DNA from: a virus
Reading direction: 5' to 3' (one strand)
IMG/VR virus record: IMGVR_UViG_3300036760_000522
Coordinates: 186,001-250,000 of that record
Length of the DNA stretch: 64,000 nucleotides
Shown: positions 17,480 to 24,171 of the stretch, one piece after another
How positions within the stretch are numbered: the first letter of the stretch is position 1
Layout: each line of letters begins with the position of its first letter
The notes under the pieces: generated by a model
The model's input: the letters and a program-made list of their open reading frames with translations, nothing else
The model's database searches: none
What the model was told of the DNA's origin: nothing
Made by a program: the position numbers and the translations under genes

Positions 17480-18127
17480 CTAGCGAGGCAAGTAGTTCAC
17501 AAGCGCAGCCGAGAACGCTACCGTGCCCCCAGAGCCTCTTACCAGGACAGTGTCCTGTGGACCTTCCTCGTAACTCAAAACTGTCTGGGGAGCCACCTGA
17601 CGTTCTGGACCGCCTCTTTGGACAGCCACGTACAAGTTGGTACCGCCTGAAGCTGCCTCGTTCTTGAGGTAGAGATCACGGGTACGGAACAGCCAAAGCT
17701 CGAGTGAGCCGGCCACAGTCGCAGCGTTTGGTGCTGTACCCGCGATTTGCACTCGAGCGTGCCCATAGCGTTCCGCATCTGTCAAAACGATAGTCGGAGG
17801 GCCTGCCGTGCCGGCAACCCCGACATAATCCACAGGGACAAATCTCAGCCAAAAGTGTTGCGTATCGGAGATCCCTGCTAACGCAGCAAACGACGTAGGA
17901 TCGAAAGCGATCCGAATCTCATCGCGCGAATTGCTAATCGCCTGCAAGACGGCTGAATTGAGATTTGGGTCCAAATACCCTGAGGAGATGTCTGCGGTCA
18001 AAATCGGCGTGAAAGCGGCATCGAAATTAGTAGCCGCTTCCAAACGGTACCCTTTGACGCCGGACCGCTTTGGTGTCAACAAGTCGACGAGGTGTGGCCG
18101 ACGGCGAAAGATCGAAAAGTCCCTCAT
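17480..18127 (-). CDS. Hypothetical virion protein
   Basis: This 215-residue protein (ATG, overlapping the upstream stop as ATGA) starts MRDFSIFRRRPHLVDLLTPK. It is beta-rich, with phrases such as HFWLRFVPVDYVGVAG and LELWLFRTRDLYLKNEA, and no Cys. The fold type and position suggest a virion structural protein of the neck or tail. The family was not recognised. Confidence 0.6.
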   Translation of the reverse strand: MRDFSIFRRRPHLVDLLTPKRSGVKGYRLEAATNFDAAFTPILTADISSGYLDPNLNSAVLQAISNSRDEIRIAFDPTSFAALAGISDTQHFWLRFVPVDYVGVAGTAGPPTIVLTDAERYGHARVQIAGTAPNAATVAGSLELWLFRTRDLYLKNEAASGGTNLYVAVQRGGPERQVAPQTVLSYEEGPQDTVLVRGSGGTVAFSAALVNYLPR

Positions 18128-18525
18128 GAGGTCGCTTCCTTTGCAACAAGTGCGTCATAAGTAGAAGCGGCTTCGTTACCTTTTGTTGCCCGAACTTGCT
18201 CTCGAGCATCGGCCCAAGTTGCAGCTTCAGCCCCTGCTAGGTTGGGTACTAGACGTGGCTTTTCCACGTGGTCTCTCTCACGCTTAGCGAGAACGTTTCG
18301 ATGCTGGGCTCGATATTTGTTCTCCTTGCCAGCCTTCGACATCCAGCCACCGGAGACGCCATCTTTCAATACAGTGCGGAAGGACGCCGTCAGCACCAAC
18401 TTGAGCGGACGGTTTTCATCGTCGAGTATTTGTTTAGCACCAGACTTGACAGAGTCGAACTCTTCGAACGAGAGTCGACGAGACACCTGAACCCCGTTCT
18501 GATCTTGAAATGTGTAAACAGGCAT
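18124..18525 (-). CDS. Hypothetical protein with FmdB-like N-terminus
   Basis: This 133-residue protein (ATG directly after the upstream TAA) starts MPVYTFQDQNG, like the first strand of FmdB-type small zinc ribbons, but the cysteines are absent. The middle is basic (KAGKENKYRAQHRNVLAKR) and the C-terminus helical. It may be a degenerate nucleic-acid-binding protein or a virion protein. Only the start resemblance is seen. Confidence 0.55.
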   Translation of the reverse strand: MPVYTFQDQNGVQVSRRLSFEEFDSVKSGAKQILDDENRPLKLVLTASFRTVLKDGVSGGWMSKAGKENKYRAQHRNVLAKRERDHVEKPRLVPNLAGAEAATWADAREQVRATKGNEAASTYDALVAKEATS

Positions 18526-19326
18526 TTATTTTTCCCGACGCGGGACAACCCACTGTCTGGTAGTAGCTAACACCGCGGCTACATGCTTACAGACACGATT
18601 GTCACGCTCAGGGTCTCGTATGTTGGGTGGAGAGGCGGTTCCACGAGCCTTGCCGAGCTGAAAAGTTTCTTGCCGAGCGTGAAACTCTGGACCCAGCCAC
18701 TGCCATGCAGGACAAGAGCACGAAAGCTCGAGGTCAAGTTTCGTGAAATGTACTGCCGATCCCCGACGAACGGCTCGAACCTTTACGGCTTTGGCTCCGT
18801 TGCCACAATTCACACTAAAGATCCAACGCAGGTTTCTGGGATCAAATCGCTTCAAGGCAGCGGAACATCCAAGTGATCGCTCTTGGAACTTCGTATCCAA
18901 ACCTTCCAAGATCTGCTCCAGAGTTGCAGATGTCCGAATGCTTGAATCCCCGGACAACAACAGTGTCGGGGCTCCTTCCAAGCGCCAAAGCTCGACAACA
19001 AATGTCGCAGCCTTGTAGGTGTTGTCGGTATCGTCGCGATACGGATACTGTGTTTTTGTCGGAGGGTTTGGCGTGCCGAGACCAAAGTAGCTCGTCTCAC
19101 CACCGACGTCCCGAACATCTACACGTGAATGCTCCTTGGTCTTATCCGTAGGGTTCGTGATCCGCCAAATGGGCTCATCACGATTAGGCCGACGACGAGT
19201 GTCGTCAACGGGCTTCGCATGTGTCGACTGACCAGGAATGTCAGCGGGTAACGCGAGTCCACGACCAGGCGGATCTCCTGTAGGAGTCTCCGAAACCGCA
19301 CGCTGTGTTGTGAGGGCCTGTGACAC
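18526..19326 (-). CDS. SWIM-type zinc-finger protein (266 aa)
   Basis: The start is GTG. Residues of about 200-255 contain SCSCPAWQW and, 40-50 residues on, VCKHVAAVL, the CxC...CxH pattern of a SWIM zinc finger with a long insert between the pairs. SWIM domains bind DNA or proteins and occur in MULE-type, Shu2/SWS1 and SNF2-like proteins. The first 90 residues are Pro/Arg-rich and probably disordered; the middle (FVVELWRLEGAPTLLLSG) is a folded region of unknown kind. Its place among virion genes is odd for a SWIM protein, so a packaged DNA-binding role is possible. Confidence 0.65.
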   Translation of the reverse strand: MSQALTTQRAVSETPTGDPPGRGLALPADIPGQSTHAKPVDDTRRRPNRDEPIWRITNPTDKTKEHSRVDVRDVGGETSYFGLGTPNPPTKTQYPYRDDTDNTYKAATFVVELWRLEGAPTLLLSGDSSIRTSATLEQILEGLDTKFQERSLGCSAALKRFDPRNLRWIFSVNCGNGAKAVKVRAVRRGSAVHFTKLDLELSCSCPAWQWLGPEFHARQETFQLGKARGTASPPNIRDPERDNRVCKHVAAVLATTRQWVVPRREK

Positions 19327-19329
19327 AAC

Positions 19330-19437
19330 TTACTTCAACTTGAGTGCCCAAGACTCCAAACTATGCATGACCTTCTTGAACTCCGCAAGTGTGCGCACAG
19401 GGACAAGTGCGGACCGTCGATCGTAGCTGTAGGACAT
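19330..19437 (-). CDS. 35-residue small protein, paralog of its upstream neighbour's N-terminus
   Basis: An ATG at 19437, with TAGGAG upstream, opens a 35-residue frame starting MSYSYDRRSALVPVRTLAEF and ending at TAA (19330-19332). The neighbouring 101-residue protein starts MPYSYDRRASVSPDKLLGYL, so the two share an N-terminal peptide and the same overall start. It fills the gap between two genes exactly and has its own SD, which supports it as a real gene or a recently shortened paralog. Function is unknown. Confidence 0.6.
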   Translation of the reverse strand: MSYSYDRRSALVPVRTLAEFKKVMHSLESWALKLK

Positions 19438-19450
19438 GATCTGACGACTC

Positions 19451-19756
19451 CTACCGACCGAACGATCGAACGATCCACTTTGATTTGAAGTCCCTCTCGA
19501 GACGCTCTATATACCGAAAAGCTTCTCCAATCGTGTGGTCAAGTTCGTACAAGTCTTTTTCGACCTTCTCGATTTCTGGATTGTCGTAGTTATCTGTGTA
19601 CACTACGCCGCTAGCGTCTCGACGCACGTCACCCAAAGCCAGGTGCAGGTGGCGAACCATAACACGAGCATCCAAAAGCTTGTCCACGGACTGCTTCAGG
19701 TAACCGAGAAGCTTGTCTGGAGATACTGACGCCCGTCGATCGTAACTGTAAGGCAT
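19451..19756 (-). CDS. Hypothetical helical protein (101 aa)
   Basis: The ATG start has GGAAGG as SD. The protein begins MPYSYDRRASVSPDKLLGYL and continues as long amphipathic helices (EKVEKDLYELDHTIGEAFRYIERLERDF), a likely coiled coil. The first residues match the 35-residue gene downstream. It begins 6 bases after the stop of the 422-residue protein. It may be a small adaptor or chaperone in the head-tail region; no family was recognised. Confidence 0.6.
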   Translation of the reverse strand: MPYSYDRRASVSPDKLLGYLKQSVDKLLDARVMVRHLHLALGDVRRDASGVVYTDNYDNPEIEKVEKDLYELDHTIGEAFRYIERLERDFKSKWIVRSFGR

Positions 19757-19762
19757 GATCTG

Positions 19763-21031
19763 TCAAACCTTCCAAGCGAGAGCGGCTTCCTTCTTCTTGA
19801 ACTGATTTGCTTCCCACTTCTTCTTGTCCTCTTCGGACATGTTTTCAGTGGGGTCTCCCGCCTCTTTCTTCTTGAACTGATTCGCCTCCCACTTCTTCTT
19901 GTCCTCTTCGGACATGTTCTCAGTGGGGTCCCCTGCTTCCTTTGTGAAGTTGTCCTTGTTCTTCTCGTGTTCAATCTTCCACTTCTTGGCGTCGGCTTCG
20001 GACATGTTCTCGGTCGGATCAGCCGGCTTGCCTTCTTCGAAGCGAGAGCGTTTGGCGTCGTCGTCTGAACTCGCCAAAACCGAGGGATCCAAGGAAAGTT
20101 CATTCTTGAGAAAACCGCCTAACCCAAGACGTGTTCTCATGATCTCACGTTTGAAGGCTTCCGACTTCTGTGTATCGATTGATCCGAGATGCACTAAAAC
20201 CGTTGCAATGCCGTCGACCACTTCGAGCAAATTGGTCAAAGACAACCGATAACGTTTCGCGTTAGCCTGGCGCATAGCCACCACAAGGCTCTTCCGCATG
20301 GTCTCAAACGCGATCGCTATTTGCGCGTCATCTACCGCAGCCAATTTGTTGACAACAGCATCCGGGACTGTGTGGCTCAAAACTGTAGCGAGTTCACGAG
20401 GGCTAGGACGTGAAGACCGATCTTCCAAAGAGCTTGCCAAATGCTCTAGCTGATCAGCAACCTGTCCGATGTCAGGCATCGTCGAGGCAACCACCGTAGG
20501 AGTTGTTATCACTCCTTCCGGATCCAAGCTCTCAACCAACGAGGCCACACGATCCAATGCCAATGCACCGCTCTCACGAGCTAGTTTTGCGATCTCACGG
20601 AGTTCGTCCGCGGCTTGTTTTGGCTTCATAGACACTCTATTTTCTTGCATCTGACGGTCCTCCGAACGACGCTGCACATAACGAATCCTCACGTCTTTGA
20701 GAACCCGTTCCAACTCTTCCACTTTCTCAGGCAAAAGCCCTTGCTTGATTTCCTCGTAGTCAAGACGATCTGCCGCGAGAGCTGTCGCCTCTAGAGCCTT
20801 TTGAAGCTTGAAGGCTGTCTCAGGGATGCTATTGACGAGATGGCCAGCGGTTTCGAAAATGTGATCCTTGTGTGAAGACTTGTTGATCAACACAGTTGTG
20901 TCCGCGATGTAGCGAACCAGTTGATCACAACGAAGACGCGCATCACCTAACTCCTCCATCAAATAGAGAAGAGCCCCCGCCTCCTTGGTCTGGTGCGCAG
21001 TCCGTTGCAAGCAACTGGTAAATTCATTCAC
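19763..21031 (-). CDS. Helical virion protein with C-terminal 25-residue tandem repeats (422 aa)
   Basis: The start is GTG and the first 330 residues are mainly helical (MRKSLVVAMRQANAKRY, VASLVESLDPEG). The last 75 residues hold three copies of a charged unit starting DPTENMSE and containing KKWEANQFKKKE; two copies are almost identical in DNA as well. Such repeats may act as a length-variable tether. It overlaps the upstream stop by 8 bases. A virion or head-completion role is suggested only by position. Confidence 0.6.
   Translation of the reverse strand: MNEFTSCLQRTAHQTKEAGALLYLMEELGDARLRCDQLVRYIADTTVLINKSSHKDHIFETAGHLVNSIPETAFKLQKALEATALAADRLDYEEIKQGLLPEKVEELERVLKDVRIRYVQRRSEDRQMQENRVSMKPKQAADELREIAKLARESGALALDRVASLVESLDPEGVITTPTVVASTMPDIGQVADQLEHLASSLEDRSSRPSPRELATVLSHTVPDAVVNKLAAVDDAQIAIAFETMRKSLVVAMRQANAKRYRLSLTNLLEVVDGIATVLVHLGSIDTQKSEAFKREIMRTRLGLGGFLKNELSLDPSVLASSDDDAKRSRFEEGKPADPTENMSEADAKKWKIEHEKNKDNFTKEAGDPTENMSEEDKKKWEANQFKKKEAGDPTENMSEEDKKKWEANQFKKKEAALAWKV
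19775..19940. repeat. Two near-identical tandem units of about 72 bp
   Basis: Two adjacent units, each with CTTCTTGAACTGATT, CCCACTTCTTCTTGTCC and TCTTCGGACATGTT, lie at about 19790-19862 and 19862-19935; a third, more diverged copy lies near 19970-20020. They encode the C-terminal DPTENMSE repeats of the 422-residue protein. High identity of two copies points to recent duplication. Confidence 0.8.
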
Positions 21032-21431
21032 CTGATGGATCCAATTTCTTCCGAAGAGCTTTCAAGTACGCTAGGGCGTTGGTATTCTCTTTGAGAGAAT
21101 ACAATGTGGTTTGACGAACAACCGTGACTCCTCGCTCTAGATCGTAGCGACCCAGTCCCCAGAGACGTGACATTGGGTCGTCACAAATCTTCAAGTCTCC
21201 CCCCTGCCTTGCGAAGTCGACAAGCTCGAGAGCAGAGACAACCTTTCGCTCAGGTATCAAAGGGCCGTTGCCGAACATAGGGAACTCCTCGAGAGCTTCC
21301 TTGTATCCAGGGTTTTGGACGATGATTCCGAACATGCCACGTTCATGATCATCCGCCCGATAAACGGTCAAACCATCCTTCTGGAGAGCTGAAATCCTCT
21401 CCAGAAGGAGCTCCTCCGTCATGGGCTTCAT
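21024..21431 (-). CDS. Hypothetical protein (135 aa)
   Basis: The ATG overlaps the upstream stop (ATGA), with GGAG 8 bases before it. The protein starts MKPMTEELLLERISALQKDG and seems alpha/beta with no obvious motif (ADDHERGMFGIIVQNPGYKEA, PMSRLWGLGRYDLERG). It could be a small virion or assembly protein. The neighbours on both sides overlap with it, so all three are probably translated together. Confidence 0.6.
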   Translation of the reverse strand: MKPMTEELLLERISALQKDGLTVYRADDHERGMFGIIVQNPGYKEALEEFPMFGNGPLIPERKVVSALELVDFARQGGDLKICDDPMSRLWGLGRYDLERGVTVVRQTTLYSLKENTNALAYLKALRKKLDPSGE

Positions 21432-22351
21432 ACGAAAATCTCCGGGAACTCAGACATGATCGCGTCACGAGTCTCGACAGAGGTCTCAGCAGCCACAGCG
21501 GCTCGAAGCACATCCTGACGATCTCCATAGTCCGCCACCAAACGAGCGACCTTGCGCTTCACTGGCTGATCGAAGTCGTAGTTGTCTGGAAAGTCTGGAG
21601 TAATGGATCTTGCAACTTTCCTGCGTGTGTCAGTCGTGGCAACACGCGGAGTTAACGGTTTCATCGATCCAGGGCCATTCGTGTTTGTGATCCGCACGCC
21701 GTCCTGGACCACGACATCGTCCCCAGGACGTGCAGAAGTCTTGGGAGTACCGAGTGTCAAAGTAGACGAGATTCCTTCTTCACTAGCAATGCGCTTTGAA
21801 ACTGCGTCACGCCCAACGCTCATACTAGATTGAAAAAACGCAGCCTCATCTGTAGGCATACCAAGCAAAGCTTCGTCAACTGTCTGACCCTCTGCGGGGT
21901 CAATCTGAACATTGTTGAGCTGATTGTTGATCTCGGAAAGGCTTTCCAAACCTAGATTTGTCGAACTCTTCGCTGATGTGCGAAGCGTTCGAACGGTGTT
22001 CACATTGCCCGTCTCGATTGGGGCTTCTGTACTCGCCAGGTTCTTCTGCTGGACCGTTGGATCCATGACATTGCCGCCTTGAGCTGGACCGACTCTGATC
22101 CCAGCCCTCGGTGAAGCATGTCTCTTCGCAGTTGCAGGAGCGAGACTTGATGTTTCAGTTGCAACTCGACTCTTTAGCCAACCAGCTTTGATGGCCCCAC
22201 GAAGCTGAGGCAAAACGACCGGATCTTGGCCGTCGATCATCACTCGAGTCCCATCAAATAGGATGGTGGTGTCTTTTTCAACTGGAACGTTTAACCCTCC
22301 CAACAGGAAGCGTTGGGTGACTGTGTACTCGACGTATTGTTGTGTTCCCAT
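21428..22351 (-). CDS. Hypothetical virion-region protein (307 aa)
   Basis: I choose the ATG at 22351 (MGTQQYVEYTVTQRFLLGGL), since AAGGAG lies 8 bases upstream; the frame could extend to 22456 but would then overlap the previous gene. The first 70 residues form a beta-rich module (VEKDTTILFDGTRVMIDGQD). The rest is Ala/Thr-rich and probably flexible, ending in helices (ADYGDRQDVLRAAVAAETS). No family was recognised; a virion role is suggested by position. Confidence 0.6.
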   Translation of the reverse strand: MGTQQYVEYTVTQRFLLGGLNVPVEKDTTILFDGTRVMIDGQDPVVLPQLRGAIKAGWLKSRVATETSSLAPATAKRHASPRAGIRVGPAQGGNVMDPTVQQKNLASTEAPIETGNVNTVRTLRTSAKSSTNLGLESLSEINNQLNNVQIDPAEGQTVDEALLGMPTDEAAFFQSSMSVGRDAVSKRIASEEGISSTLTLGTPKTSARPGDDVVVQDGVRITNTNGPGSMKPLTPRVATTDTRRKVARSITPDFPDNYDFDQPVKRKVARLVADYGDRQDVLRAAVAAETSVETRDAIMSEFPEIFV

Positions 22352-22407
22352 TTTGGATCTCCTTCTATTTGTTTTTTTGGCGGATCGTTCAAGATCCGTA
22401 GAGTGTC

Positions 22408-23058
22408 TCAGTGCCCGTGTCCGAATGCCGTTTGGTACTTGGGCTTTCCGTCCCACTTGCTGGCAGAGTGTCCATCGATGGTGAATGACTGCCCCGACGG
22501 ACGGACTCGTTTGGTCGGACCCGTGAACTTGCCAGGAACGGCTACTACATAGTCAGTAGCCTCGTGCCCGCCTGTGGTTTTCTCTGCGATCTTTCGAACA
22601 AGGAGTACCTTGCCTCGAACCTCGACCACTTCATAGAAGTCGATGTTTGTCTGATCGTAGCCCCAACTCGTGTAGTAGATATCGCCAACGTCGGCATCGT
22701 GTTTGAACTCACGCCGCTCCTGTTGACGGTCCTCTTTCATCTTGAGCCGGGTTCTCTGGCCCGCAATTGTTTCTTCAATCTTCCGAGTCCGATCGGCCTC
22801 GCTGAGGAAACGGTAATTCCAGAGTGGCTTGTTGGCTTTGCCGGAGAAAGCGATCCCGTACGGCTTACTATTCGACTCCCAAGTCCAAATCGCGAGATCT
22901 GTACCCTCAGGGGTGATGGGATCCTTATCTCGTACCTCGGGCGGAAGATGAAACGACCGAGGTACGTGAAATCGACCCGGGAGGCCTGCCTCACGAAATC
23001 GGGCGACTACGTTCGAGATGATGACGGAATCCACATACACACAAACTGACAAAAGCAT
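22408..23058 (-). CDS. Phage protein with conserved SWGYDQTNIDFY domain
   Basis: The 216-residue frame starts at an ATG that overlaps the UDG stop (TAATG). A GTG about 8 codons in is another possible start. Residues of about 110-200 contain VGDIYYTSWGYDQTNIDFYE and further KYQTAFGHGH, a pattern I recognise from many phage and some bacterial proteins of unknown function; it is predicted as a beta-barrel-like fold. A helical, charged linker (RTRLKMKEDRQQERREF) precedes it. No enzymatic role can be given. Confidence 0.6.
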   Translation of the reverse strand: MLLSVCVYVDSVIISNVVARFREAGLPGRFHVPRSFHLPPEVRDKDPITPEGTDLAIWTWESNSKPYGIAFSGKANKPLWNYRFLSEADRTRKIEETIAGQRTRLKMKEDRQQERREFKHDADVGDIYYTSWGYDQTNIDFYEVVEVRGKVLLVRKIAEKTTGGHEATDYVVAVPGKFTGPTKRVRPSGQSFTIDGHSASKWDGKPKYQTAFGHGH

Positions 23059-23687
23059 TAGAGTGAGGAGGCGATCACTGTGTGCAAGGACTCATCGACA
23101 AAACGCCGCTTCGCTTGCGCATAGCGGCCCCAAAGAACGAAGACGACGGGTCGGCCAAGAGCATTGATGGCTTGAAGGGTCGCGTCTGTAAACGTTTCCC
23201 AGCCGTGGTCTCGGTGCGAACCAGGCTCACTGTCACGAACTGTCAGCACCGAATTGAGAAGCAAGATCCCTTGGCGAGCCCACCCCCACAAGGAGCCGTT
23301 CTGTCTAGTAACTCCAACATCCTGCTCAAGCTCGACGTAGATGTTCTGTAGGCTCGGTGGTGAGGCGTAACCGTGGGGCACGGAGAAGCAGAGGCCGTGA
23401 GCCTGTCCGAGCTTGTGATAGGGGTCCTGCCCCAAGATCACCACGCGGACGTCTTCGAGATGTGCCGCCTTGTAGGCGTTGAATATTTTGTGAGTAGGTG
23501 GATAGACAGGTAGCTGCTTCCGTTCGCTGCGTACGAAAGCAACCAACTCACGGAAGTACGCCTTTCTCGCCTCAGTACGAAAGAGTTCCTCCCATGCACC
23601 CCACAAGTTGTTCGTGTCCGCCACTCCTGTGAGCGAACACTGCACAAACGAAAGAGCCAAGAACCCGTAGGCTCCTGGCTCTTTCAA
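23058..23687 (-). CDS. ung: Uracil-DNA glycosylase (UNG family) lacking its C-terminal HPSPLS loop
   Basis: The fold is a family 1 UDG, which removes uracil from DNA. ILGQDPYHKLGQAHGLCFSV (from residue 84 of the longest frame) holds the water-activating Asp in GQDPYH, and PPSLQNIY, GILLLNSVLTV and PVVFVLWG follow in canonical order. The protein ends at LHTVIASSL, where the HPSPLS intercalation loop with its catalytic His should be, and neither other forward frame restores it. Activity may therefore be weak or changed. The frame opens at TTG 23687, but a hairpin overlaps that part and GTG 23624 matches the usual UDG N-terminus, so the start is uncertain. It is divergent from the nuclease gene. 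Confidence 0.8.
   Translation of the reverse strand: MKEPGAYGFLALSFVQCSLTGVADTNNLWGAWEELFRTEARKAYFRELVAFVRSERKQLPVYPPTHKIFNAYKAAHLEDVRVVILGQDPYHKLGQAHGLCFSVPHGYASPPSLQNIYVELEQDVGVTRQNGSLWGWARQGILLLNSVLTVRDSEPGSHRDHGWETFTDATLQAINALGRPVVFVLWGRYAQAKRRFVDESLHTVIASSL
23651..23684. other. Imperfect hairpin between divergent genes
   Basis: AAAGAGCCA (23651-23659) pairs with TGGCTCTTT (23676-23684), and inner pairs extend the stem with two mismatches. It lies at the 5' end of the UDG frame and just before the plus-strand nuclease. It could end leftward transcription coming from the 26-kb side, or be an mRNA leader structure; neither strand has a clear T run. Confidence 0.45.
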
Positions 23688-23788
23688 TCTTCAAGGAGGT
23701 GTACGTACTGACTAACAATGCAGCGGGTTCAAAAGTAGTTTCCGTCTCAGGTCCGTTTGATGGGATCGCTACCAGTGGAGGACTGTCA

Positions 23789-24157
23789 ATGATTTACGAG
23801 TACAACGCCAAGCTTCTACGCGTCGTCGACGGGGACACTATTTGGCTTGATGTCAACCTTGGCTTCGGGATCCATGCGACGCTAGACTTTCGACTTTACG
23901 GAATCAACACTCCGGAAGTGATCGGAACAACCAAGACCGCTGGGCTCGCCGCCAAGGCCGAGCTTGAACGGCTTCTTTCCGTAGCTGCACAACTTGGAAA
24001 TCCTCTGAAAATTGAGAGTACGAAATCTGACAAGTACGGTCGATATTTAGCTGTCATCCACGTCAAACAAGCCGACGGTACGGAGATCGACGTCAACGAG
24101 GAACTGATCAAGCAAGGCCATGCGACGCGGTACTTTGGAGTTGGGCCCAAGGTTTGA
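23789..24157 (+). CDS. Staphylococcal-nuclease-like protein
   Basis: I choose the ATG at 23789 (MIYEYNAKLLRVVDGDT), with GGAGG 7 bases upstream; the frame is open back to 23699, where AAGGAGG overlaps a GTG. The 122 residues match the SNase (TNase) fold: VVDGDTIWLDV, FRLYGINTPEV with the catalytic Arg, KSDKYGRYLAVIHV with the second Arg, and LIKQGHATRY. SNase enzymes cleave DNA or RNA with Ca2+. No signal peptide is seen, so it should act in the cytoplasm, for example in host DNA breakdown. It is a lone plus-strand gene in a minus-strand region. Confidence 0.85.
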   Translation: MIYEYNAKLLRVVDGDTIWLDVNLGFGIHATLDFRLYGINTPEVIGTTKTAGLAAKAELERLLSVAAQLGNPLKIESTKSDKYGRYLAVIHVKQADGTEIDVNEELIKQGHATRYFGVGPKV

Positions 24158-24171
24158 TCGGAAGTGTGGCC

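Noticed and set aside
22381-22398. CGGATC/GATCCG hairpin as a terminator
   Set aside because: The stem is only 6 bp and neither strand shows a T run after it; it may be chance.
22352-22456. 35-residue N-terminal extension of the 307-residue protein
   Set aside because: The internal ATG has a perfect AAGGAG, and the extension overlaps another gene and is Arg-rich without pattern.
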